Shown here: positions 8,157 through 18,500 of the stretch, in pieces
How positions within the stretch are numbered: the first letter of the stretch is position 1
How the letters are laid out: every line of letters starts with the position of its first letter
Assembly (NCBI GenBank): GCA_963746185.1
Contig: CAVVAE010000002.1
Location: forward strand, 372,001 to 436,000
DNA: 64,000 bases
DNA from: CAVVAE01 sp963746185
GTDB lineage: Bacteria; Actinomycetota; Actinomycetes; Propionibacteriales; Nocardioidaceae
Direction: 5' to 3'
Position numbers and translations under genes: made by a program
Notes under the pieces: model-generated
What the model was told of the DNA's origin: nothing
The model's input: only the letters and a program-made list of their open reading frames with translations
Databases searched by the model: none

Positions 8157-8993
8157 CTACTTGAGCAGCAGCTTGCCGACGCGGCCGCCAGCGACGTACA
8201 AACCCACCGAACCCATCGCAACCAGGTAGATCACGGCGATCACGCCGTCCCAACCGATCGAGCCCAGGGACATCCCGCGCGTGAGGACGATCCCCTGGTA
8301 GAGCGGGGTCCAACGGATGATCAGCTCGAGGCCGTCGGGGTAGGTCGACAGCGGGTAGAACGTCGCCGAGAACAAGAACATCGGCATGATCGTGAGCTGG
8401 ATGTACTCGAAGTCCTGCCACGAGCGCATCCAGGTGGTCAGCGCCATCCCTGCGCCGGCGAACGCGTAGCCGATGAGCATCGTGGCCGGCAGCGCCAGCA
8501 GCATCCACCACGAGTGCACCAACCCGAAGGCGAGCATCACGAAGATGAAGACCAACGAGTAGCAGGCGCCGCGCAGCAAGGCCCAGGTGATCTCGCCGCG
8601 CGCCACGTCGGTTGGCCGGAGCGGGGTGGCGAGCATCGCGTCGTAGAGCTTGGCGTACTTCATGCGGAAGAAGATGTTGTAGGTCGAGTCGAAGAGCGCG
8701 CCGTTCATCGCCGAGGCGGCGAGCATTGCCGGGGCGACGAAGTCGACGTAGCTCACCTGTGTCCCGTCCGTGAGCGTGAAGTCGCCCACCAGGCCGCCAA
8801 CCCCAATGCCAATCGAGAGCAGGTAGAGAATCGGCTCGAGCATGCCGGTGAGGAACACCACCCAGCCGCGCCGATACACGAGGTAGTTGCGCTCGACGAT
8901 TCGCCAAGAGCCGGCGCCGAACAGCGGGAGAACCCGGGGTCCGAGCACTCCCGGCTGAGCACCCTGGACGGCGACGTCGGTGTCGTGGCTCAT
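8157..8993 (-). CDS. ABC-2 type transporter permease
   Basis: 278 aa from ATG 8993 (MSHDTDVAVQG). The six-helix ABC-2 permease fold is visible: a helix near residues 45-65, WVVFLTGMLEPILYLLSIG, the AMLAASAMNGALFDSTYNIFF segment and later hydrophobic helices ending WDGVIAVIYLVAMGSVGLYV. It overlaps the partner permease (8990-9793) by an ATGA. With the ATPase at 9793-10800 it would form a heteromeric exporter of NodJ/DrrB type; the substrate (drug, lipid or polysaccharide) is unknown. The frame continues upstream, but MSHDT fits the coupled start. Confidence 0.92.
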   Translation of the reverse strand: MSHDTDVAVQGAQPGVLGPRVLPLFGAGSWRIVERNYLVYRRGWVVFLTGMLEPILYLLSIGIGVGGLVGDFTLTDGTQVSYVDFVAPAMLAASAMNGALFDSTYNIFFRMKYAKLYDAMLATPLRPTDVARGEITWALLRGACYSLVFIFVMLAFGLVHSWWMLLALPATMLIGYAFAGAGMALTTWMRSWQDFEYIQLTIMPMFLFSATFYPLSTYPDGLELIIRWTPLYQGIVLTRGMSLGSIGWDGVIAVIYLVAMGSVGLYVAGGRVGKLLLK

Positions 8994-9793
8994 TGGGACA
9001 GCCTCTTCGCGAAACCAGTGACGGCGTACACCCAGCCGGCGACGGCCCACAACAAGAGATAGGCCAGGTGTCCGAGGGCAGGCCACCACTCGGCAGTGCC
9101 AAGCGTGAGCATCCGAGCGAGTTCGACCCCGTGCCAGATCGGCGTCGCGTAGGCCAACCAGGAGATCGCAGCCGGCAGCTGCGAGATCGGGAAGAACGCG
9201 CCACTGAACAAGAACATCGGTAGTAGGCCGAGCCGGAAGATCAGGGCGAAGCCGTCCTCACTCTTCATCCGGGCAGCCAGCCCCACGATCGGTGTCGCGT
9301 AGGCCAGCCCGAGGAGCACCACCGTGAGGAGCGCCAGCACGCCACCCCACCAGCTCGACGACGCCCCGTACGCAGCCAGCACGCAGAGGAACACAGCACA
9401 GGTGGTGAAGACGCGAAACGCGATGAACGCGATCTGCGCTGCCACGATGTCTGCGACCTCGAGCGGGGAGGCGGCCATCGAGAAGAAGAAGCGCTGCCAC
9501 TTGAACCCGCTCATGATCGGGTAGGTCGACTCAATGACCGCCGCCTGCATGGCCGTGGTCGCGAGCAGGCCTGGCGCGATGTAGGCGAGGTAGGAGACAC
9601 CATTAAGCGCGCCAGGACCGGCGTTGTCATCGACGAAACTGCCGAGTCCGACGCCCATCGCGGTGAGGTAGAGGAACGGCTGCAGGAAGCTGGTGACGAC
9701 GGAACCCCGCCAGGTGCGGCGCAGCACGGTGACCCAGTAGTCGCCGAGGCGTGGCGCCAGCCGGGGAGTGAGCTCGGTCAGTGTGACGCTCAT
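8990..9793 (-). CDS. ABC-2 type transporter permease
   Basis: 267 aa, the second membrane subunit of the exporter. It has an N-terminal cytoplasmic segment, then SVVTSFLQPFLYLTAMGVG, a long re-entrant region PGLLATTAMQAAVIESTYP, and helices up to LLWAVAGWVYAVTGF. It shares the pattern P-LY-hydrophobic-G-G with its partner permease, so the pair probably arose by duplication. The start overlaps the ATPase stop by one base and the stop overlaps the next permease start, so all three are translationally coupled. Confidence 0.93.
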   Translation of the reverse strand: MSVTLTELTPRLAPRLGDYWVTVLRRTWRGSVVTSFLQPFLYLTAMGVGLGSFVDDNAGPGALNGVSYLAYIAPGLLATTAMQAAVIESTYPIMSGFKWQRFFFSMAASPLEVADIVAAQIAFIAFRVFTTCAVFLCVLAAYGASSSWWGGVLALLTVVLLGLAYATPIVGLAARMKSEDGFALIFRLGLLPMFLFSGAFFPISQLPAAISWLAYATPIWHGVELARMLTLGTAEWWPALGHLAYLLLWAVAGWVYAVTGFAKRLSQ

Positions 9794-10800
9794 CAGTCCA
9801 CCAAGGTGCGACCGGTCAGGCGGAGGAAGACATCCTCGAGCGTCGCACGTCGTACGAGAGAAGACAGCGGACGCAGCCCTCGTTCGTGGACAGCGACGGC
9901 CGCAGCCTCGCCGTCGTTGGTGTAGAGCAGCAGGCGGTCGGGGAGCACCTCGACGCGCTCGGCTAGGTCGGTGACCTTGTCAGCCATCTCCTCGTTGTCG
10001 CCCACGCCGAACCGAAGCTCGGTGACCTCGCGGGTGGAGTGTTGGGCGATCAGCTGCGCGGGAGAGCCCTCGGCCACGATGTAGCCCTTGTCCATGACGA
10101 CGAGGCGGTCACACAGCTGCTCCGCTTCATCCATGTAGTGGGTGGTCAGCACGAGGGTGACGCCTTGCTGCTTGAGCCGGAAGAGCCGGTCCCACAGCTG
10201 ATGGCGGGCCTGCGGGTCGAGACCGGTGGTCGGCTCGTCGAGGAGCAACAGATCGGGCTGGTTGATCAGCGAGCGAGCGATCGTCAACCGACGCTTCATG
10301 CCACCGGAGAGGTCGTCGACGCGGGATTTCGCCTTCTCGACGAGCTGTACGAAGGTCAGCAACTCCTCGGTGCGAGAAGAGGCCTCGGCTCGGCTGAGTC
10401 CGAAGTAGCGTCCGTAGACGACGAGGTTCTCGAAGACGCTGAGCTCGTTGTCGAGGGTGTCCTCCTGTGGGCAGACGCCGAGTCGGGCGCGGATCTTCGA
10501 ACCTTCTGTGGCGGGATCCATGCCCAAGATCTCAAGCGTGCCGGCCGTGACCGGCGAAACCGCAGCGATCATGCGCATCGCAGAGGACTTGCCTGCCCCG
10601 TTGGGGCCGAGGAAACCGAACGCCTCGCCCTTGTGCACCTCGACGTCGATCCCCTTGACTGCCTCGACCGTGCCGCCTGATTTGGAGCTGTAGGTCTTGC
10701 GAAGACCGCGAGCCGAGATCATCACCTCAGGCGTAACTCCGCCAGGCTCGCTGTGGTGCTGCGTGGACAGGTCGACTTGTGCGGGGTCGGGTGAACTCAC
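9793..10800 (-). CDS. ABC transporter ATP-binding protein (NodI/DrrA type)
   Basis: 335 aa, GTG start at 10800. Walker A GPNGAGKS, Q-loop CPQEDTLDNELS, signature LSGGMKRRL, Walker B LLLLDEPTTGLD and the H-loop TTHYMDEAEQL are all present. The C-terminal DUF4162-like extension ends with TLEDVFLRLTGRTL, typical of DrrA/NodI exporters. It is the first gene of a three-gene operon with two permeases. The first 25 residues are a variable polar leader. Confidence 0.95.
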   Translation of the reverse strand: MSSPDPAQVDLSTQHHSEPGGVTPEVMISARGLRKTYSSKSGGTVEAVKGIDVEVHKGEAFGFLGPNGAGKSSAMRMIAAVSPVTAGTLEILGMDPATEGSKIRARLGVCPQEDTLDNELSVFENLVVYGRYFGLSRAEASSRTEELLTFVQLVEKAKSRVDDLSGGMKRRLTIARSLINQPDLLLLDEPTTGLDPQARHQLWDRLFRLKQQGVTLVLTTHYMDEAEQLCDRLVVMDKGYIVAEGSPAQLIAQHSTREVTELRFGVGDNEEMADKVTDLAERVEVLPDRLLLYTNDGEAAAVAVHERGLRPLSSLVRRATLEDVFLRLTGRTLVD

Positions 10801-11085
10801 ACTTCGAGACCCTAGTCACTGACACCCACAGTTCCCAAGGTGTTTCCGTGTCGTCGAGACGGCGAGGCCGGGACGCGCGGAAACCCGGTCGCAAGCGCGA
10901 CTTCTCCCGTGGGAGGATGGTCGCCGCGCGAGCGCCACAGTTCAGAGAAAGCGTGGCGGCTCGGGCAACCAGACCGCACCATGGCGCGTCCTCGGTTTGA
11001 GATGACCACCATGACCGCTGGGCTTACTGGGCTTTCTGAGCGCAGTGGTCTGGCTGGGCTCGCTGTGGAGATCACCTCCGTCGTG

Positions 11086-11604
11086 ATGGCTCCGCCTTCG
11101 GTGCTGCTCGACACGGGGGTGGACGGGGTGCGACAAGACGACCACGAGGCGTTCGACGCCTTCGTGCGTGCGCGCCTGCCCGACCTGCTGAGATTCGGTC
11201 GCGCGCTGACCGGATCCGCCGAGGCTGGTGCCGACCTCGTCCAGGACGCTTTGGAGCGCACCTTGATGTCGTGGTCGCGGCTCGAGTCACGCGACGAGCC
11301 CGAAGGCTATGTACGCCGCATCATGGTCAACCGCAACATCAGCATCTGGCGCAAGTTCGGGCGTGAACACGTGACCGAGCATGTCCACGACCAGGGCAGC
11401 GAAGACCGATACTTCGACGACGACCTGTGGCAGGCCCTGCAGAAGCTTCCGGCCAGGCAGCGAGCGGTGATCGCGCTGCGCTACTACGAAGACCTGTCCG
11501 AGGCCGAGATCGCCCGCACCCTGGGCTGTTCGGTCGGCACGGTCAAGAGCCAGGCGTCCAAGGCGCTGGCCAAACTCAGAGGGCTGGTGCCCAGCGAGTC
11601 ATGA
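11086..11604 (+). CDS. SigE-family ECF RNA polymerase sigma factor
   Basis: 172 aa from the ATG at 11086. Sigma region 2 spans FDAFVRARLPDLLRFGRALTG to VRRIMVNRNISIW, including DLVQDALERTL. Region 4 has LPARQRAVIALRYYEDLSE and the HTH IARTLGCSVGTVKSQASKAL. The pattern is that of the SigE-like ECF group common in actinobacteria. The open frame reaches back to 10840; ATGs at 10981 and 11002 and a GTG at 11083 are alternatives. The membrane propeller gene follows 81 bp downstream and probably forms a unit with it. Confidence 0.9.
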   Translation: MAPPSVLLDTGVDGVRQDDHEAFDAFVRARLPDLLRFGRALTGSAEAGADLVQDALERTLMSWSRLESRDEPEGYVRRIMVNRNISIWRKFGREHVTEHVHDQGSEDRYFDDDLWQALQKLPARQRAVIALRYYEDLSEAEIARTLGCSVGTVKSQASKALAKLRGLVPSES

Positions 11605-11685
11605 GCCCTGCCCTCCCCCCAGTCCCGCCCGGCCCTTCCCAGGCCCCCCGACACTCCCCTTCCGATTCCGTCGAAGGAGGTCGCA

Positions 11686-12984
11686 ATGCCTCCTCTGGAT
11701 GACAATCGTCCCGGCGACTCCGATGACCTCGAGCAGCAGCTGCGTCGTGCCTTGCAAGGCGAGGCGCGTGAGATCGACGTCGAATCCTTCCTCTCCGACG
11801 TCCACCGAGGCTCCCGGCGCCGCCGCAACCGACGCGCGATCGCCGGGTCGGTCGTGGCCGTCAGCGTGATCGCCGTCGGCGCGTATGGCGTCATGGCGAG
11901 TGGGGCGCTCGACAACGAGTCAACGCCGTCCGCAAACAGCGCAGCGACCGATCTCACGGCCAGCACGACAGGCGACGAATCGACCGAGTCGACCGCACCG
12001 ACTGAGCCCACGGTGGCGAACGGAACGGTCAAGGGTGGGACCTTTCTCTCCCTGTCGGCCACCGGCACCACGCATCAGTACGTCCTGCTCGCAAGGAAGT
12101 CCTCGGGGTGTGGGTCGGGCGGTTGTGTCGAGGTGGACACGACGGTGGACGCCGGCAAGACGTGGCAGGGTACGGCCGAGCTTGACGTCGTACCCGCGAT
12201 CCCGGACCCGTACGACGAGTCGGTCAACGAGGTGCGGTTCGCGGGCGACGGCACTGACGGGTGGGTCTATGGCGGCGCCCTCCGCGCGACACATGACGGT
12301 GGCGCGACCTGGGAGCAGCCGGATCAGCCTTTCGCCGGCATCGTCACCGACCTCGAGGCGTGGGGAGACTACGTCTACGCGACCTTGTACGACGACCCGT
12401 CCGGCTCGACGACGATGTTCCGTTCGCCTATTGGCGAAGACGCCTGGCAGGGGCTCGACCTCGGGATGACGCCGAGCCTGACGACCTCCCTGGTCGTGTC
12501 ACAACGGCTGGTCGCTGTCCTCGCGAGCCCGACCCCGCTGAGCGACGGAAACCAGCTTCTGACGAGTTCGGACGGCACGCACTGGACGCAAAGCGACGTG
12601 TGTTCGTCCGGGCAGTACCCGTCAGATCTCTCGACGACGGGTGAGTCTCTGTGGGCGGTCTGTTCGGATGATCAGCGGGCCCACGCCGTCGTGACCCAGG
12701 ATCGCGGCGAGTCATGGACCGCCGTGCCAGGTGAGTTCTCTCCGGGATCACTCGTCGCCGCCCGCGACGCCAAGACGGCAGTGATCGCCGATGCCTACCA
12801 AACCGGTCTGACCATCGTTGCCGAAGGCACCGAGCCGGCGCGTGTCACGGCGCCCGGCCTCAACCAGGTGATCCCGATCGGATTCACCAACCCGTCGACC
12901 GGCTACCTGAAGAACGCCGACGGCCAAGTGCTGCGTACGGCGGACGGGGGCGCCACCTGGCAGCCTTATCCGCTACCTGAATGA
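11686..12984 (+). CDS. Membrane-anchored beta-propeller protein (sigma partner)
   Basis: 432 aa. The N-terminal 45 residues are cytoplasmic (DDLEQQLRRALQGEAREIDVESFL), followed by an arginine-rich stop, one transmembrane helix (about 47-68), a Thr/Ser/Pro-rich linker and an extracytoplasmic domain with BNR/sialidase-type blades: TTVDAGKTW, ATHDGGATWE, TSSDGTHW, TQDRGESWT, TADGGATW. AAGGAGG precedes the ATG. In this gene position SigE-type sigma factors often have a membrane regulator. The short cytoplasmic part could hold the sigma factor and the propeller sense a surface signal; both are inference. A CGSGGC pair suggests one disulfide. Confidence 0.85.
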   Translation: MPPLDDNRPGDSDDLEQQLRRALQGEAREIDVESFLSDVHRGSRRRRNRRAIAGSVVAVSVIAVGAYGVMASGALDNESTPSANSAATDLTASTTGDESTESTAPTEPTVANGTVKGGTFLSLSATGTTHQYVLLARKSSGCGSGGCVEVDTTVDAGKTWQGTAELDVVPAIPDPYDESVNEVRFAGDGTDGWVYGGALRATHDGGATWEQPDQPFAGIVTDLEAWGDYVYATLYDDPSGSTTMFRSPIGEDAWQGLDLGMTPSLTTSLVVSQRLVAVLASPTPLSDGNQLLTSSDGTHWTQSDVCSSGQYPSDLSTTGESLWAVCSDDQRAHAVVTQDRGESWTAVPGEFSPGSLVAARDAKTAVIADAYQTGLTIVAEGTEPARVTAPGLNQVIPIGFTNPSTGYLKNADGQVLRTADGGATWQPYPLPE

Positions 12985-13022
12985 TCCGGCGCGCCACAGC
13001 GATTGGAAGCTGTCCGTCGTAC

Positions 13023-13604
13023 TCAGTGGACCGAGGCGGCGGCCTCCTGCGCGGTTGCCACCGCAACCGCCGCGCGGTCTGCTAGCACCTCGTCGCCGCC
13101 CACCGCGCTGACATTGATAGAGACCAACTCGGCGGCAGACCGCGTGGCTGCTACCGCCAGCAACAGCGCCGCGATGGCGTCGCCCCTGAGGTCGGGTTTG
13201 CCCTCGGACGCGAGCCGTGCAGCCAGCCCTGCGGTTTCGGCGCCGATCTCGGCGACCTCGAGCGGCACCTGGGTGGCGAGGGTCATCGCGGCCCGGATAC
13301 CTTCCTGCCCAGCGACCTCGTCATCGAGCTCCCGAGCTCGGGCGTACGCCGCGATGACCGCGCCGAACGCATCCGCGTCAGCATCGGCGAGGCCAGCAGC
13401 GCGGAGTCGAAGGCCCTCAGCAAGGATGACCAGGCCCTGGCCGTCCTCCACTCGAGTGGTCGAGTAGCGCGCCGCCATCGCGACCAGGCTGGCGGCAAGC
13501 GACACCGTGACAGCGGCCACCGCGCCGCCACCTGGCGCAGGCTCTCTCGTCGCGACCGAGTCGAGGAACGCGCGCAGGCTGTGGTCGAGGTAGGAGGCCG
13601 TCAC
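13023..13604 (-). CDS. fchA: Cyclodeaminase/cyclohydrolase family protein (FchA type)
   Basis: 193 aa, all-helical FTCD_C family. The family signature PAPGGGAVAA is at residues 22-31, followed by VSLAASLVAMAARYS. Full family length without a formiminotransferase domain. It lies 26 bp downstream of fhs on the same strand, so a methenyl-tetrahydrofolate cyclohydrolase role (5,10-methenyl-THF to 10-formyl-THF) fits better than histidine breakdown. That assignment rests on the neighbour. Confidence 0.88.
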   Translation of the reverse strand: MTASYLDHSLRAFLDSVATREPAPGGGAVAAVTVSLAASLVAMAARYSTTRVEDGQGLVILAEGLRLRAAGLADADADAFGAVIAAYARARELDDEVAGQEGIRAAMTLATQVPLEVAEIGAETAGLAARLASEGKPDLRGDAIAALLLAVAATRSAAELVSINVSAVGGDEVLADRAAVAVATAQEAAASVH

Positions 13605-13630
13605 CGGTGGACTGGTCTCTTCGGGGCTGG

Positions 13631-15325
13631 TCAGAACAACCCCACTGTCTGTTCGTCCGCGTCGAGGTCGACGTGCGCGGCGGCCGGGTCAGACCCCAGG
13701 CCGGGCATGGTCCGCATGTCTCCGCAGATGGGGTAGATGAAGCCGGCACCAACCGACGCCCGGACTTCTCGGACCGGCAGCATCCATCCGGTCGGCGCTC
13801 CCTTGAGGGCGGGATCCGACGAGAGCGAGAGGTGCGTCTTGGCCATGCAGATCGGCAGCCGCCCGAAGCCGGCCTTCTCGTAGGTGTTGAGCTGCCGGGT
13901 GGCCAGCGCGGAGTAGTCGACGCCGTCAGCGCCGTACACCTTCGTCGCGATCGTCTCGATCTTCTCTTTCAGGCTGGCCTCGTCGGGATACAGCAGGGTG
14001 AACTCGCTGGGTTCGGCCGCCGCCTCTTCGACCGCCTCTGCCAACTCGATCGCCCCACGGCCTCCGTCGCTGAAGTGGTTCGAGATTGCACACCGAGCGC
14101 CGGCTGCTTCCGCGATCTGACGAATCGCGGCGTGCTCGCTCGGATGGTCGGTGGGGAACATGTTGACAGCCACGACAGGTGGGACGCCGTGGATCCGAAC
14201 GTTCTCGATCTGCTTGATGAGGTTGGCCGCGCCTGCATGTACGTCGTCGGGGTTCTCGGCGAGCAGCCCGTCAGGGAGTGGCCGTCCGGCCACCACGCGG
14301 TACTTGCCCGAATGTGCCTTGAGTGCACGAACCGTGGCCACCACCACGGCGGCGTCGGGAGCCTCGCCCGACGTACGACATTTGATGTTGAAGAAACGTT
14401 CCGCGCCCATGTCAGCGCCGAAGCCGGCTTCGGTGACGACGTAGTCGCCCGTTCGCAGCGCGATGAGGTCGGCTATCACCGACGAGTTGCCGGTGGCGAT
14501 GTTGCCGAACGGACCGCAGTGCACCAACGCGGGTGTGTTCTCGATCGTCTGGACCAGGTTGGGCTTGATCGCCTCGCGCAGGAGCACCGTCATGGCTCCG
14601 GCCGCCTTCAGCTGCTCGGCCGTCACCGGTTCACCGTCCGACGTGTAACCCACGACGATGCGCCCCATCCGCTCGCGGAGGTCTCGCAACGAGGTCGTGA
14701 GAGAAAGCGCAGCCATCACCTCGGATGCGGCCGTGATGTCGAACCCGGTTTCGCGCGGCACGCCATCGGCGCGACCACCGAGCCCGGTCGTGATGTTGCG
14801 CAACGCCCGGTCGTTGACGTCGAGCACTCGGCGCCAGGTGATCGTGTAGGGGTCGATCCCCAGCGCATTGCCGCGAAACAAGTGGTCGTCGAGCATCGCG
14901 CTCAGCAGGTTGTTCGCCGCCGTGACGGCATGCATGTCGCCGGTCAGGTGCAGGTTGAGCTTCTCCATCGGGACGACCTGGCTGTAACCGCCACCTGCCG
15001 CACCACCTTTGATGCCGAGCGCTGGACCCATCGACGCCTGGCGGATCGAGACCACAGCATTCTTGCCGATGTGCCGCATGCCCTGTCCGAGGCCGACCGT
15101 GGTCGTGGTCTTTCCTTCACCTAGCGGTGTCGGCGTGATGGCGGTGACCACGACGTACTTCGCTCGCGGCTGATCGGCCAGCTCTGCGATCGCCTCGAGG
15201 TTGACTTTGAGGACGTCGCGGCCGTACGGCTCGAGCAGGTGGCTGCCCAGCCCCATCTCGTTGGCGATGTCCTCGATCGGCTTGAGCGAGGCGTTACGGG
15301 CGATCTCGAGATTGCCTGGCGACAC
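13631..15325 (-). CDS. fhs: Formate--tetrahydrofolate ligase
   Basis: 564 aa. It makes 10-formyl-THF from formate, THF and ATP in the cytoplasm, feeding purine and one-carbon metabolism. The P-loop TPLGEGKTTTTVGLGQ is near residues 65-80. Further conserved blocks are REASMGPALGIKGGAAGGG-like SIRQASMGPALGIKGGA, FTGDMHAV-type LTGDMHAVTAANNLL, TEAGFGADMGAERF and NMFPTDHPSEH. Full length for the family. It leads an operon with the cyclodeaminase-type gene, giving the formate-to-methenyl branch. No folate riboswitch was recognised upstream. Confidence 0.97.
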   Translation of the reverse strand: MSPGNLEIARNASLKPIEDIANEMGLGSHLLEPYGRDVLKVNLEAIAELADQPRAKYVVVTAITPTPLGEGKTTTTVGLGQGMRHIGKNAVVSIRQASMGPALGIKGGAAGGGYSQVVPMEKLNLHLTGDMHAVTAANNLLSAMLDDHLFRGNALGIDPYTITWRRVLDVNDRALRNITTGLGGRADGVPRETGFDITAASEVMAALSLTTSLRDLRERMGRIVVGYTSDGEPVTAEQLKAAGAMTVLLREAIKPNLVQTIENTPALVHCGPFGNIATGNSSVIADLIALRTGDYVVTEAGFGADMGAERFFNIKCRTSGEAPDAAVVVATVRALKAHSGKYRVVAGRPLPDGLLAENPDDVHAGAANLIKQIENVRIHGVPPVVAVNMFPTDHPSEHAAIRQIAEAAGARCAISNHFSDGGRGAIELAEAVEEAAAEPSEFTLLYPDEASLKEKIETIATKVYGADGVDYSALATRQLNTYEKAGFGRLPICMAKTHLSLSSDPALKGAPTGWMLPVREVRASVGAGFIYPICGDMRTMPGLGSDPAAAHVDLDADEQTVGLF

Positions 15326-15530
15326 GGTTTCTCCTTGCCTGACTTCGAATGACTTTCAGCCGGTGCGAAGCCGTCAACCTCCACATCGTGCCTTACGGCG
15401 CAAGCAGTTGCCCGGACGGACGGGGACGAGCGGGGATGTTTCGGCACCCTTAGGCGGCTATGACCAGGGGTTGACCGTCGTACCCGACCGCTGATCGGGC
15501 GCTGTCGGTGGCGTCGGGCAGGATGGACGA

Positions 15531-18500
15531 GTGAGCAGATCTGTTCCCGAGATGGCCGGGTTCTCGTCCGTCACCCGGGCGTGGTTCGCCGACGCTTTCG
15601 AAGCGCCCACCACAGCCCAGGTCGGTGCCTGGAAGGCCGTCTCCGCCGGACGGCACGCGCTCGTCGTCGCTCCCACCGGCTCCGGCAAGACGCTCGCCGC
15701 CTTCCTGTGGGCGCTCGATCGTCTCTCCACCACTCCACCGCCTGACGAAAAGCGACAGCGTTGCCGGGTGCTCTACGTTTCGCCCCTGAAGGCGCTGGCT
15801 GTCGACGTGCAGCGCAACCTGCGCGCGCCACTGGCGGGGATGCGTCAAACCGCGGCCCGACTCGACACGGCCATCCCCGAGGTCACGGTCGGCATCCGTT
15901 CTGGCGACACATCGCAGGCAGACCGGCGAAGGCTTTCGGCCACTCCCCCGGACATCATGATCACGACCCCGGAGTCGCTGTTCCTGATGCTCACTTCCCA
16001 AGCCCGAGAGTCGTTGCGCGGCGTCGAAACCGTCATCGTCGACGAGGTGCATGCGGTCGCCGGCACCAAGCGTGGCGCGCACCTTGCACTCTCGCTCGAG
16101 CGGCTTGACGGGCTGCTCCCCCAACCCGCGCAGCGGATCGGCCTCTCCGCCACTGTGCGCCCGATCGACGAAGTGGCCAGATTCCTGGGCGGAGCTCACC
16201 CAGTCGAGGTAGTAGCACCAACGTCGACGAAGGAGTGGGACCTCAAAGTCGTCGTCCCGATCGAGGACATGACCGAGCTCGGCCAGGTGACCGAGGAACT
16301 GGAGGGCCCGGCCGCTGGCAATGCCCCGAGAGCGTCGATCTGGCCGCACGTCGAAGAGCGCATTGTCGACCTGGTGCAACAACAGCGTTCGACGATCGTC
16401 TTTGCCAACAGCCGCCGCCTCGCCGAGCGGCTGACGGCACGGCTCAACGAGATCGCAGCGGACCGGCTCGGCGACGACGTTCCCGACGCAGGTCAGCCCG
16501 CGCAGATCATGGCGCAGAGTGGCGCCTCGCACGGCGTGCCAGAGATCATCGCTCGGGCCCACCACGGATCGGTCAGCAAAGAACAACGCGCCCTCATCGA
16601 GGAGGACCTCAAGGCCGGGCGGCTCCCCTGCGTCGTCGCCACCTCCAGCCTCGAGCTCGGCATCGACATGGGCGCCGTCGATCTCGTCGTCCAGGTCGAG
16701 TCACCGCCGTCGGTGGCCAGCGGGCTGCAACGCGTCGGCAGAGCCGGCCACCAGGTCGGTGAGGTGTCGCGCGGCGTCATCTTCCCCAACAATCGAGCCG
16801 ACCTTGTGCAGACGGCTGTCACGGTCGAACGTATGAGGTCTGGTCAGATCGAGGCACTCAAGGTGCCGGCCAACCCGCTCGACGTGTTGGCACAGCAGAT
16901 CGTGGCAGCCGTCGCGGTCGACACCTGGGACACCGACGAGCTGTACACCGTCGTACGTCGGGCGGCGTCCTTCGCTACGTTGCCCCGGTCGGCGTACGAC
17001 GCGACCCTCGACCTGCTGTCGGGACGTTATCCCTCAGACGAGTTCGCCGAGCTTCGGCCGCGGCTGGTCTGGGACCGGGTGGCCAACACGATCGTCGGCC
17101 GTCCCGGCGCACTGCGACTCGCCGTCACATCCGGTGGGACCATTCCCGACCGTGGCTTGTTCGGCGTGTTCCTGGTTGGCGAGAATGCCTCGAGAGTGGG
17201 CGAGCTCGACGAGGAGATGGTCTACGAGTCGCGCGTCGGCGACATCTTCGCGTTGGGGACATCGAGCTGGCGGATCGAGGACATCACCCACGATCGGGTG
17301 CTCGTGTCGCCGGCCCCTGGCCAGCCAGGGCGGTTGCCGTTCTGGAAGGGTGACGCGCTCGGGCGTCCAGCCGAGCTCGGTGCCGCTGTGGGTGGCTTCG
17401 TGCGCGAAGTGGCAAAGCTGTCGGAGCAAGCTGCAGTCGAGCGCGCCACGTCGGCCGGACTCGACACCTTCGCGGCCGGCAACTTGGTGGCGTTCATCGC
17501 CGAGCAGCGTGCCGACACGGGCTATGTCCCCCACGACCGGCAGCTCGTCGTCGAGCGGTGCCGCGACGAGCTCGGCGACTGGCGGCTGATCATCCACTCG
17601 CCCTATGGCAGGGCGGTTCACGGACCCTGGGCGCTGGCGATCGGAGCCCGGCTGCGCGAACGCTTCGGCATCGACGCGCAGGCGATGGCAGGTGACGACG
17701 GGATCGTCATCCGGATTCCCGAGACCGATGCCGAGCCGCCGGGCGCTGCGCTGTGTCTGTTTGAGCCCGATGAGATCGATGACCTCGTCACCACCGAGGT
17801 AGGCGGCTCAGCGCTGTTCGCCTCTCGCTTCCGCGAATGCGCCGCTCGGGCCCTGCTGCTGCCCCGTCGTGACCCGGGGAAGCGTTCACCGCTGTGGCAG
17901 CAGCGACAACGATCCGCCGCCCTGCTCGAGGTGGCGAGCAAGTACGGCTCGTTCCCGATCGTTCTCGAGGCCGTGCGTGAGTGTCTTCAGGACGTGTACG
18001 ACGTCCCCGCCCTCATCCAGCTGATGCGCGACATCGAGTCACGCCGCATCCGGGTGGTCGAGGTCGAGACGCAGACCCCCAGCGCGTTCGCCCGGTCGCT
18101 GCTGTTCGGGTACGTCGCCTCGTTCGTCTACGAAGGTGACTCGCCGCTCGCCGAACGCAAAGCAGCAGCGTTGGCGCTCGACCCCGCCCTGCTCGGCGAG
18201 CTCCTCGGGCGCACCGAGCTTCGGGACTTGCTCGATGTCGACGTCATCGACGCGATCTCCCTCGAGGTGCAATGGCTCACCGACGAGCGCAGGGTGCGCA
18301 ACCTCGAAGGCGTTGCCGACCTACTGAGGGTGCTCGGTCCGTTGACCCGCGATGAGATCCACGAACGAACGGTCCCCGACTCCGACGTCGACGACTGGAT
18401 CGTCGACCTGGTTGCTGCCCGACGCGCCGTGACCGTGCGCCTTGCGGGAACCGACATGATCGCAGCGGTTGAAGACACGGCTCGGCTACGTGATGCCCTC

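Noticed and set aside
13607..15124. Long plus-strand open frame antisense to fhs
   Set aside because: Charged low-complexity translation with no family pattern; fhs on the minus strand is full length and conserved.
15326..15530. Possible folate (THF) riboswitch ahead of fhs
   Set aside because: No recognisable THF riboswitch core; the space is shared with the divergent lhr start.
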